In this document: in pieces, positions 32,129 through 40,579 of the stretch
How positions within the stretch are numbered: position 1 is the first letter of the stretch
How the letters are laid out: each line of letters starts with the position of its first letter
From: Prorocentrum cordatum
Taxonomy: Eukaryota > Sar > Dinophyceae > Prorocentrales > Prorocentraceae
NCBI GenBank assembly: GCA_963575745.1
Contig: CAUYUJ010004998.1
Span: forward strand, 1-64,000
DNA: 64,000 nt
Direction: 5' to 3'
The notes under the pieces: model-generated
What the model was told of the DNA's origin: nothing
Seen by the model: only the letters and a program-made list of their open reading frames with translations
The model's database searches: none
Program-made: the position numbers and the translations under genes

Positions 32129-32230
32129 GGGGGGAGCGCTCGACTGAGGCAGGTGACGGCCAAAATGGCCGAATGGATCCGAGGGGCGGTTCGGAGCAGA
32201 GCGAGGGGCGTGGTGGCGGAACGTACTCCT

Positions 32231-32266
32231 CCCTGCGGGGCCGCAACAGCATCGCTGGAGGAGCGC
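32231..32266 (-). promoter_or_regulatory. 36-bp internal motif, copy upstream of RT
   Basis: Identical to 26993-27028. It lies between the gag stop (32401) and the RT start (32128) and ends CCGCAG/GG on the coding strand. Confidence 0.45.
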
Positions 32267-32400
32267 ATTCCTACCCTCACGCCCTCGCTGCGCCCAAACA
32301 CGCCTAGCAGCCGTAGCAGCGTCGGTGCAGACTGTCTGCGGCGGCGTACCCCGGCCACGCGAAGGCCCCCCCTCCAAGAAGGCGGGCGCCAAGGGCATCT

Positions 32401-34341
32401 TCAGTCCTTCTTGGGCACCGCCTTCGGGGCCTTGGGAGCACCCTGAGACTTGAAGGGGGGCTTTGAGACCTTGGGCTGCTTGGGCTGATGAGGTGGATGC
32501 TTGGGGAGCGCGACGGCGCGCTCGGCGTCGAGGCGCGCCCGAAATGCTTGCAGCTCCTTCATGTATTCGCCCTGCGCCGACAGCCAGCGAGGATCCACTA
32601 GGGGTGAAAACGGGGTCTGGGCCTCGCGCTCCGTGTGACGACTGGTCACGCGACACGGGGGAGGCTCCAGCCCCGTGAGGAACCAAGCGGCCTCGAGGTA
32701 GCCGCGGTCCCCCGCCAACTGGTCGATGAACATGCACTGGCAAGTCAGCAAGGTCTGGACCCTCTCGGGGTTGCCCTCCTCGCAGGCCCGCCACAGCTCG
32801 GCGCTGAGGAAGGCAAAATGCGTCAACAACTCGTGCGTCGACGGCTGAGCCCCGAGGGGGCTGTGCTCGCGAAAGTACTGATGCATGGCCATGGGGGTCA
32901 CGGCGCTGACTTCCACGCCCAGAACGCGGGCCAAATTCTCCTTCATCAGTCCTCGCACGTCGGGGCCGTGCTGCATCAGCGCTTGCTGCCACTCGCGCCT
33001 CCGAGCGATTCCCCCCATCTGAGCCGATGCGTGCGCGGGGTCGCCCGAGGTCGCGGGCGGAGTTTGAGCTTGGTCGCTCAGGGTCCCCAGAAGCGGGTGG
33101 AAGGCTGGGCGATGGCCCCGCCCCTGCTGCAAGGAAAGGGACTGGTGCAGGCACTGAAGCATGAGGCTGAAGTCCGTCGGATTGGCCGCAAGGGGCGGCT
33201 CTAACCCGTCGGCGCCGCCCGCCTCGGCAAAGCCGTCGACCGCAGCGGGATGGGCTAGCCCAGGCGGCGGCGGGGGGCCCATCGGTCCGGAAGCGGACGA
33301 AGGGGCCCGAGGGACAGCAAGAGAGCGCGCCTTCTCCCACGCCGAGACCAGCGCGGAGGTGGGTCCCTTGGGGCGCGCGGAGACCCGATGTGGGGCCACG
33401 GGCGCGTGGGACAAGACGGCCTCGATCCCCGCAGGATCCAGCCCGAGGCGCGCCGCCTCGTCGCTGAAAAGCTGAGGCACCTCGGGCCGAGCGCTCCGGG
33501 CAGCCGGAGCGGGGCCCAGCGGTTCGGGTCCGCCGACCATCGTGGAGGCCGCGTGGGCTGCAAGCAAGGCGCGCATTTCGGCAGCTACCTCGGCGCGGGT
33601 CATGGGAGCCCCGTCGTCCAGAGACGCCGCAGGAGCACCAGGAGCAATCGGAGCAGGACCCGCGACCCGTGGCGGCGCGGCGGCGCCAGCGCGCTTGGCG
33701 GGCGGGCCGCGCGGCGCTCCAGCGACCGCGGGGGCTCGCGCACTTGGGGCCGCGCGGTCGGCTTCCCCGTCGGCCGCGAACCCCTCGGGCTCCTCCATCT
33801 CGTCGGCAGAGTGGTAGGGGGTAGCCCGATCGGCCCCTGGGAGAGGCTCTTCCCCTGCGGTAGGCGGGGCGCCGTGCAAACGAGCGTAGCCCTCGCGAAG
33901 CACCCGAACCCCCGAAGGATGCGGCCAATAGACGCGGCTGCGCACCTCGGCGAAGGGAACGATGCCTGCGTCGTCGCCGACCTCTAGAGGGTACAGCGAC
34001 TCGAGCTCGAGCTCGGCAACCTCGATATCTATAACGAGGACGGATGCGGTAGTGGCGAGCGGCCGTGAAGCGGCCCCCTGGAGCTGGACGTCCACTAGCT
34101 GGAAGGGGCCTATCATCCCAGCAAAGCCATCCGCCTCGGCAGCCTCGAGCTCCGCTGTAGAGCGAAAGGCACCAGGCAGGGCCAGCAGGATGCCCCCTTC
34201 TCGAGAGGCGAGGGGGATAGCCGCCCAGCTGGTGTCGCCGTCGTCTAGGCGCCATCGTGCGTAGTCGCGCGCCGTGGGCGCAGCGAAAGGGTAGAGCTCG
34301 GGCCAAAGGGGCCCTCCGCCAACTGGTGGCAGCTCCGCCAT
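32401..34341 (-). CDS. gag-like protein of the retrotransposon
   Basis: 646 residues, ATG at 34341. An N-terminal globular region of about 140 residues is followed by a Pro/Ala-rich linker. A helical C-terminal third includes GIARRREWQQALMQHGPD, LTHFAFLSAELWRACEEGN and QCMFIDQLAGDRGYLEAAWF. It ends in a Lys/Pro-rich basic tail (PKQPKVSKPPFKSQG) suited to nucleic-acid binding. There is no CCHC zinc knuckle. Position before RT and the basic C-terminus support a Gag role by analogy with DIRS-group ORF1; no sequence family could be checked. The start ATG overlaps the stop of the preceding ORF as TGATG, suggesting termination-reinitiation. Confidence 0.75.
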   Translation of the reverse strand: MAELPPVGGGPLWPELYPFAAPTARDYARWRLDDGDTSWAAIPLASREGGILLALPGAFRSTAELEAAEADGFAGMIGPFQLVDVQLQGAASRPLATTASVLVIDIEVAELELESLYPLEVGDDAGIVPFAEVRSRVYWPHPSGVRVLREGYARLHGAPPTAGEEPLPGADRATPYHSADEMEEPEGFAADGEADRAAPSARAPAVAGAPRGPPAKRAGAAAPPRVAGPAPIAPGAPAASLDDGAPMTRAEVAAEMRALLAAHAASTMVGGPEPLGPAPAARSARPEVPQLFSDEAARLGLDPAGIEAVLSHAPVAPHRVSARPKGPTSALVSAWEKARSLAVPRAPSSASGPMGPPPPPGLAHPAAVDGFAEAGGADGLEPPLAANPTDFSLMLQCLHQSLSLQQGRGHRPAFHPLLGTLSDQAQTPPATSGDPAHASAQMGGIARRREWQQALMQHGPDVRGLMKENLARVLGVEVSAVTPMAMHQYFREHSPLGAQPSTHELLTHFAFLSAELWRACEEGNPERVQTLLTCQCMFIDQLAGDRGYLEAAWFLTGLEPPPCRVTSRHTEREAQTPFSPLVDPRWLSAQGEYMKELQAFRARLDAERAVALPKHPPHQPKQPKVSKPPFKSQGAPKAPKAVPKKD

Positions 34342-34865
34342 CAGTGGGCGCCGCCGTGGACGCCGCCGCCCGCACGCTGGGCGTCTGCCCGCTCGAGCGC
34401 TTGAGATCGAGGCGGAGCCCCGTAGGCCAGCGCTCGCGCCGCACGGCGGTCCTGCTCAGGTGAAGCAGAAACCGCGCCGCGCGGCCAGGCGGAGGGCCAG
34501 AGCCTCCGCCACACGTACGGGCCCAGCAGCCCGAGGCAGCAGCCCGCGCAGGCGCTGCAGGCGGCCGTCACCCAGAGGAGGGCGGCGACCGTGCTGAGCA
34601 GCCAGGGAGAGACCCCGCCGCTCAGGTCCACCGCCAGCCCGAGGCAGACGGTGGGGCAGGTGGAACCCGCCGAAGGGAGAGGGCAGGAGGCCCCCTCACC
34701 CTCGGACGAGTCCGCCTGCTGGATGGACCAGGCAGGCGATGGAGGCCCCTGGTCCTGAAGCACAGAGAGGGGGGCAGCCACGAGCCGCTCGTAGAGCGCG
34801 GCCCGCAGCCCCCTGAAGAAAATCTCCCCAGCGCCCTGGAGAGCCGCTTGTGCGACCGCCTGCAT
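34341..34865 (-). CDS. small membrane-protein ORF at the 5' end of the retrotransposon
   Basis: 174 residues from ATG at 34865 (open back to a GTG at 34898). An amphipathic N-terminus (AVAQAALQGAGEIFFRGL) is followed by a polar stretch. A strongly hydrophobic, Cys-rich region of about 45 residues comes next, with two possible membrane segments (PWLLSTVAALLWVTAACSAC and CCLGLLGPYVW). The C-terminus is basic. It begins 36 bp inside repeat A1, and its TGA overlaps the gag ATG by one base. No family is recognised. The overlap and position argue it is a real element gene, not chance. It could encode a leader or targeting peptide for gag. Confidence 0.5.
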   Translation of the reverse strand: MQAVAQAALQGAGEIFFRGLRAALYERLVAAPLSVLQDQGPPSPAWSIQQADSSEGEGASCPLPSAGSTCPTVCLGLAVDLSGGVSPWLLSTVAALLWVTAACSACAGCCLGLLGPYVWRRLWPSAWPRGAVSASPEQDRRAARALAYGAPPRSQALERADAQRAGGGVHGGAH

Positions 34866-34900
34866 AAGGCGCCCGCGCGCGCGGCCGACGGGGGGCACTT

Positions 34901-34956
34901 GGGCAGAGAAGCTGCGGAGACAGCAGGAGCTTGCTCACAGAGAATAGAAGAGGCAT
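34901..34956 (-). repeat. split direct repeat A1
   Basis: 56 bp identical to A2 (24651-24706). It marks the 5' end of the element on its coding strand and is followed by GGTGGGG and GAT repeats of the host site. Confidence 0.92.
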
Positions 34957-35204
34957 GGTGGGGATGATGATGATGATGATGACAGCATTGGCAATGACGG
35001 CGCCGATGCGGATCACGCCGAAGACGATAATGGTGTCCAGGACGATGATGGTGTCCACGTGTCGGTGATGAAGATTTTGAAAAGATTTCGACATTCGCGC
35101 GCAACCGACGGGTAGAGTAGCCCGCATGGTATTATTTGACAGGGATCGTGCCCCCCAGGCGCGCAAAAGGGTCCGAATGACTCCGACATGCGCGCGCGAG
35201 GCAT
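34957..35204. repeat. interspersed repeat family, copy 2, right part
   Basis: Resumes the host repeat: GATGGTGTCCACGTGTCGGTGATGAAG and GATTTCGACATTCGCGCGC correspond to 37345-37400, and GGGATCGTGCCCCCCAG to 37445. Confidence 0.8.
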
Positions 35205-36110
35205 GAGCTGGTTTCGCCAGCGCTGGTTTCGCCGGCGCTGGTTTCGCCGGCGCTGGTATCGCTGGCGCTGCTTTCACCCCGCTGGTTTCGACGGTGGCTT
35301 GTTGCGCTGGCGCTGGTTTCGCCGGCGCAGGTTTCGCCAGCGCTGGTTTTACCGACGCTGTCGTCGCCTTCGGCGTCGACGGGCGGGTCGTATCGTGCGG
35401 GCGGGCCCTAGCGGGCGGGTCTGGTCGGGTCGGGCGGGCGGACCCTATAGGGCGGGTCGGGTCGGGCGGGCGGGACATTAACGTGGGGGGCACGCTCGAC
35501 CGAGCACGCATGAACCCTAACGGGGGGTCGGGTCCGGCGGGCGGACCATGGCGGGCGGTCGGGTGGGGTCGGGCGGGCGGACCCTAACGAGCGGGTCGGG
35601 TCGCTTCGGGTGGGACATTAACGTGTTGGGCGCTCGGCCGAGCACGAGCGAACCCTAACTGTCCGGTCGGGTCGGACAGACCCTAACGGGGGGGTCGGGT
35701 CGGGCGGGCGGTACATTACAATGTGGAGCGCGCTCGACCGAGCACGCGCGAACCCTAACGGACGGGTCGGGTCGGGCGGACGGACCCTAGCGGGCGGGTC
35801 TGGTCGGGTCGGGCGGGCGGACCCTAACGGGTGGGTCGGGTCGGGCGGGCGGGACATTAACGTGTGGGGCACGCTCGACCGAGCACGCGCGAACCCTGAC
35901 GGGCGGGTCGGGGCGGGCGGGCGGACCCTTGCGGGCGGGTCGGATCGGGCAGTTTCGCCAACGGCGGCCTGGTTTCGCCGACGGCAGCTGGTTTCGTCAA
36001 CGGCAGCTGGTTTCGCCGACGAAAACTGGTTTCGCCTACGGCAGCTGGTTTCGCCCAGCGGCGAAACCAGCCGGGCGAAACCAGCCGTCGGCGAAACCGG
36101 CGGTTGCCGC
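35205..36110. repeat. two interleaved GC-rich minisatellites
   Basis: At 35205-35360 and 35950-36090 the unit is about 15 bp, GCTGGTTTCGCCGGC or similar. Between them CGGGCGGGTCGGGTCGG arrays carry a larger unit, seen at 35474, 35617, 35711 and 35864, that starts ACATTA and includes GCTCGACCGAGC (a palindrome) and GCGAACCCTAACGG. Strongly G-rich, so quadruplex formation is possible. Confidence 0.85.
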
Positions 36111-36518
36111 GCGCGAAAGGCCCGCGAGGTCGCATTTGATGAGGATGTTGCAGAAACCTATGCTTGTCATGAGAGTTCGCAAGGGCGCGCATTTTTTGGA
36201 CAATATCATGTTGCGTAGCATGTTTTGGCTCTTTCTTGAAAGATTTCGGGGGACTCAATCTCGAAATGCCTGCGAAGCCTATGGACTTTGACGAATTCCA
36301 GCATGCGCGCGCGACGACGCGCGCGTGTGAATTTTGGTTAATATTTTGCCAAGGGGTTTTGAAACAGATGACTTTTGACAACGGGTGCGCGCGCATAGTG
36401 GTATTTCACGAGGGTGGGGGACGGAGATACAGGCCTGGCGGGGATAGTAAGAGTTCGTACGCGGGGAAAGGGGTGATGAGGTATAACCATATGTGCGTAT
36501 ACGTAGCTGATATTTATT
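36111..36518. repeat. module of the interspersed repeat family
   Basis: Two partial modules with GGTCGCATTTGATGAGG and GAATTCCAGCATG followed by the GC hairpin at 36304-36325, then a T-rich segment. Comparable to 23050-23560 and 37500-37740. Confidence 0.6.
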
Positions 36519-36519
36519 T

Positions 36520-36800
36520 ATGGGTTTGCATGCAGGCATGCATGCATGGTATGCATGTATGTATGTATGTATGTATGCATGCATGCATGCATGCGTGCAT
36601 GCGTGCATATATATATATATATATATATATTTGTTTGTTTGTTTGTTTGCATATTTGTTTGTTTATTTGTGTGTATGTATGTATATATTTACGTATGCAC
36701 GTATGTATATAGGTATGCGTGCATGCATACATGCATGTATGTGTTTACATATACATACACGCATATGTGTATATATATGTACAGATATATACACTAATTG
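36520..36800. repeat. GCAT, GTAT, TTTG and AT short repeats
   Basis: GCATGCAT and TGTATGTA tetramers, an AT run (36607-36630), TTTG tetramers and further TATG units. Cys/Met/Tyr ORFs here are artefacts. Confidence 0.95.
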
Positions 36801-36859
36801 CTCTAGTCCCAGGGGGGTATCGAGAAGACCAGGGATGGGTTGGTGGTGAGAGTAAAGAA

Positions 36860-37750
36860 TCAATATGCTGCAACCTACGTGGTGAAAGTCACTCTGCAGA
36901 ACCTGAAGTTGTCAACTCCACTGCTCGCACATTCATCCCACCCACCCACCCACAATTTGGTTTGCAGATCCCATGCGGCGGTGATTGCGATGACTTCTCG
37001 GTGCTGGCTGGCGCATCGCTGCGGCCGCGCCAGCACGCAGGCTCGCGCTCAAAACGGCCAGCTAGTTTGGCGCGGCCGACGCAGCCGCGGTGGCGCTGAC
37101 CGCTGGGGACTTCTTAGCGCGTCGTGCAGGCCGCGCTGACGCGCGGGCACTTCAGTGCGAGTCGGTGAGTTGGGCGGGCGCGGTATCATAGCGATGTCGA
37201 CTACGGCAGACACGATGGTGATAGTAGCGCTGCTGGTGACAATGCTGGTGGTGATGGTGGTGATGATGACGATGATGATGATGAGGAGGAGGAGGAGGAG
37301 GAGGAGGAGGAGGAGGACTGCAAGGCGCAGTGTAAAGCCGATGGCGATGATGGTGTCCACGTGTCGGTGATGAAGGCTTTGGAAGGATTTCGACATGCGG
37401 GCGTGGCCGACGCGGGCGACTGACCCGCCTGATGTCATTCAACAGGGATCGTGCCCCCCCCCCCCCACTGCACGCGCGCGAAAGTGCTCGAATGATTCCG
37501 ACATCCACGCGCGAGAGGCCCGCTAGGTCGCACTTAGTGGGAATGATGAAAACGTACGGTGTTCGTACGAATTCGCAAGACCTCGCAATTTTTTTCGAAC
37601 ACGTATGTTGCAACGCCAAGTTTTTTTCCACGCTCGCGGGAGACTCGACCCTGAACCCAACACGGCACCTATGGTTTTTGATGGGTTTCGGCATGCGCGC
37701 GTGACGACGCGCCCGTGTCGACTTCGTCCCCATTCTCTGCAAGGTATTGT
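36860..37750. repeat. interspersed repeat family, copy 3 (uninterrupted)
   Basis: Contains CCCACCCACCCACAATTTGG, the GCGGCCGCG block, a GAT/GAG array (37256-37316), then GATGGTGTCCACGTGTCGGTGATGAAG directly. It therefore joins sequence matching both flanks of the retrotransposon, apart from local differences in the microsatellite. Confidence 0.8.
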
Positions 37751-37789
37751 TAAACACGTGTGATCTTTTTGATAGACGGGTATGCGTCT

Positions 37790-38070
37790 CCTTCTCGTCC
37801 TCCTCTTCCTCCTACTCCTCCTCCTCTTCCTCCTCCTCCCTCCGTGGTCTTCTCGGCTTCCACCACCAGGCGCGGGCGTCGCTCTTCCTTGCGGCCGCGA
37901 GGCTCATGGAGGTCAGGGGTGGAGTTGTAGCATTCGAACATTGTTTCGCAAGTGTTCTGGATCCAAAACCCTCCCTCCCTCCCTCCCTCTCTCCCCTCCT
38001 CCTCCTCCTCCTCTTCTTCTTCTTCTTCTTCCTCCTCCTCCTCCTCCTCCTCCTCCTCCCGTCACGCCTC
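37790..38070. repeat. CTC/TTC microsatellites
   Basis: CTC triplets at 37795-37850 and CTC/TTC at 37974-38065. Confidence 0.95.
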
Positions 38071-38222
38071 TCCCTCCTCCGGCCCTCCCTCCACATTTAC
38101 ACATTATGAATACTACTCTCCCTTCTCCCCTGATGACGTCCGGAAGATGTTCGGCCCCCCTCCGCGTACTGTTGCTTTCCAAATAAGATTCCTGGGAACA
38201 GGGTTTTCGCTTTGGTTTTTTC

Positions 38223-38590
38223 CTACCTAGGCTCTGCCTAGAAGGGTCCTTACTGTGTTTGCTTAAAGGGCCGGGCAGTGCAAAACGCCCCGGGCGGTTC
38301 CCCCAGGATCCGCCCCGCGGTTCCCCCAGTGACGTTCCCTTAGCTTAGCGTTGCTTATCTCGTCTTAGCTTAGCTTATTTCATCTTAACTTAGCTTAGCT
38401 TCATTCCCTACCTAGGCTCTGCCTAGAAAGGTTCTTACCCTGTTTGCTTCAAGGGGCCTGGCAGTGCAAATCGCCGCGGGCGGTTCCCCCAGGATCCGCC
38501 CCGCGGTTCCCCCAGCTACGTTCCCTTAGCGTAGCGTTGCTTATCTCATCTTAGCTTAGCCTAGCTTAACTTAGCTTAACTTAGCGCAGC
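38223..38590. repeat. 185-bp tandem repeat, two copies, each led by a CTAGGC hairpin
   Basis: Copies start at 38223 and 38408 with CCTAGGCTCTGCCTAG (stem CTAGGC/GCCTAG, loop TCT). Then GGGCAGTGCAAA..CGCC, GCGGTTCCCCCAG twice, and CTTAGCTTAG runs. About 90 percent alike. Confidence 0.85.
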
Positions 38591-38925
38591 ATTAGCATTA
38601 GCAATAGCATTAGCATTATCATTAGCATATCATAGCATAGCATATCATAGCGCAACATAGCATAGCGCAGCATAGCATAGCATAGCATATCATAGCATAG
38701 CGCAGCAAATCATACCATAGCATATCACATCTTAACATAGCACATCGCAGCAGAGCTTAGCTTAGCATAGCACAGCGCAGCATAGCATAGCATAGCGCAG
38801 CTTAGCATAGCATAGCATAGCGCAGCATAGCATAGCATAGCATAGCATAGCATATCATAGCATAGCGCAGGACATCATAGCATAACATAGCATAGCATAG
38901 CGCAGCATAGCCTACCTGTGAGTCT
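38335..38925. repeat. AGCTT and AGCAT pentamer arrays
   Basis: TTAGC pentamers up to about 38590, then ATAGC/GCATA pentamers with GCGCAGC variants to 38920. Confidence 0.9.
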
Positions 38926-39039
38926 CGATGCTGATGTTGATGTGGATGTAGATGCTAGTGTATATGTTAATGTAGCTGTCGGTGTAGATGTAGATATTGC
39001 TTTCCTAGATGCTCCAACTCCTAGGTAGGGTCGCACTGG

Positions 39040-39330
39040 GATAATTTCGAAATGTTGCTCCCGGTGAAACGCTGGGTCATCTTCGGGCTTCAACTCGTTC
39101 CGAATCGTGCTCCTGCTGTAGCGCTGGCATCATTTCCGCGCTTCCGTTCGCTCCGAATCGTGCTCCCGCTGCAGCGCTGGCCGCATTTCCTGGTGTTCAC
39201 GTGTTTTTGACGATCCGATTCTTTTCGATCCTTCAAAATTTTGCTCCCGCTGCAACGCTGGCATCATTTCTACGTCTCTGGCTGTTCCAATACGTGCTCC
39301 CGCTGTAGCGCGGGCGTTTTCGTTCATTGC
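39040..39330. repeat. ~55-65-bp minisatellite, five copies
   Basis: The core GCTCCCGCTG(C/T)AGCGCTGGC recurs near 39056, 39110, 39162, 39242 and 39296, each preceded by a TTCGATCC- or TCCGAATCGT-like string. Confidence 0.85.
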
Positions 39331-39674
39331 AAGTAGGCCCCAAATCTAGAAAATGACCCCCACAAAAAACGTCGCAAGTGATTACACATCTGGTGTCGAT
39401 TCGTTGAGTTTTTGGGCCGCCGAAGGCGCCCCTCCCACCCACTTCGGGGCGGCGTCGTTTGTGGGGGAAGTCTCAAGTGGGAGCTCCGTTTCTGCTTTCA
39501 GAAGGCGATGTTGCACGCAGAGCCAGCGGTTGCTCTCCATCAGCCCCGCCTTGTGGGGAACTTTTCGGGGAGCCCATGGAAGTAAACATGGAGCCACGAC
39601 TCCAGACCAGCCCAGACCCTTCGAAGGCGATCCACTTACCCTCCAAAGATCCCGGTGCCCTGCCATGACATGAT
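39331..39674. other. no gene recognised
   Basis: Average-complexity DNA. Short ORFs on both strands with no family signature. Confidence 0.5.
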
Positions 39675-39840
39675 GTGCGGTGTTCTGTTCTGCGCCGCTG
39701 TGCGATGCCATGCTTTGCGTTGCAATGCTTTGTGATGCACTGCTTCACTACGCGATGCCACGCTATGCTATGATATTCTACGCTCTGCTGTGCTCTTCTA
39801 CTCCATGCCATGCCGTGCTCTACGATGCATCGCGCAGCTC
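39675..39840. repeat. ATGC-based pentamer array
   Basis: GCGATGC, TTGTGATGC and CTATGC units without a fixed period. Resembles 16420-16660. Confidence 0.8.
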
Positions 39841-40084
39841 TCGCGATCTTTGCTCTTTTCTTGAGGGAGAAGATGAGAGCGGACCGCAATATTCAATAAC
39901 CACTGTCGTAACGCGAAAGCCGGTTGCATTTGAAAGCCTTTTTCTTCCTCACCAAGAGTGTGGAAACGGACGCAAGAAACGACAAGGCAAATAACACAAG
40001 ATACGAATTCGCCGGAAAACGTATCACCCCCGTGCCAGAGAGCCGGCAGCAGTGCAGAGATGATGGCAAAAACCTGCAATAGCC

Positions 40085-40405
40085 CCGGAGTCGGGCAGAA
40101 GAGGGGAGGAGGGAGGAGGGAGGAGGCGAAAGAGGAGGAGAAAGAGGAGAGGAGGAAGGGAGCAGCAGCAACGAGCGACGGAGGAGGGCGAAAGGGCGGG
40201 AAGGGGCGAGAAGGGCGCGGGCCCCACGCACGCACCAACGCGCGCGGCCCGAGCAAGACGATCCACGTCTCGCGCTGGGCCAGGAGCGAGTGGACAGGGA
40301 TAGGAAGGGAGAGAAGCGACAAACGACCAGCACGACGACAAGGGAGAGGAGGAGGAAGAAGAGGGGGAGGAGGAGGCAGGGGACGGGAAGAGGAGAAAAG
40401 GTAAG
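40085..40405. repeat. purine-rich GGA/AAG tract
   Basis: GGAGGAG- and GAAGAG-rich, interrupted near 40200-40300. Lies downstream of the LINE on its coding strand. Confidence 0.8.
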
Positions 40406-40579
40406 ACTCAACGAGCCCATCGTGCATCAAACATCCGTTCTGCGGGCCCGTGCCCAGCAGCGCCAATTTTGCAAAAATGCTCCAAACTGTCTTGGACAGC
40501 CGCTTTCTTGGGAGAAGGGCTTCCCCGAAAGCTGTTGGACGCTCTGAACGCGGTATAGGTAGCAAGCGCCGACAAGGAA

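Larger units (their letters stand above)
24459..34956 (-). mobile_element. tyrosine-recombinase retrotransposon with split direct repeats (Ngaro/PAT-like layout)
   Basis: The 10,498-bp element is read on the minus strand. It has the A1 ... B1-A2-B2 split direct repeats typical of YR retrotransposons that integrate through a circular intermediate. A1 is 34901-34956, B1 24705-24861, A2 24651-24706 and B2 24459-24615. A1/A2 (56 bp) are identical, and B1/B2 (157 bp) differ at one base (24531 versus 24777), implying a young insertion. A2 and B1 overlap by the dinucleotide AT, which also bounds the element at each end. No flanking target duplication is seen, as expected for a tyrosine recombinase. 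The target was a GAT-rich tract. Gene order is membrane-protein ORF, gag-like, RT-RNase H, J-domain ORF, recombinase. No methyltransferase domain was recognised, which favours Ngaro/VIPER over DIRS/PAT, but that is family-level inference. Confidence 0.9.

Noticed and set aside
28967-34444. One 1825-codon minus-strand ORF read as a single polyprotein
   Set aside because: Upstream of about 32.2 kb this frame is a shadow of the gag-like frame. Only the part from the ATG at 32128 carries RT-RNase H motifs.
35470-35900. ACCCTAACGGG strings as telomere-like repeats
   Set aside because: They recur at irregular spacing inside a CGGGCGGGTCGGG minisatellite and are not a tandem CCCTAA/CCCTAAA array.
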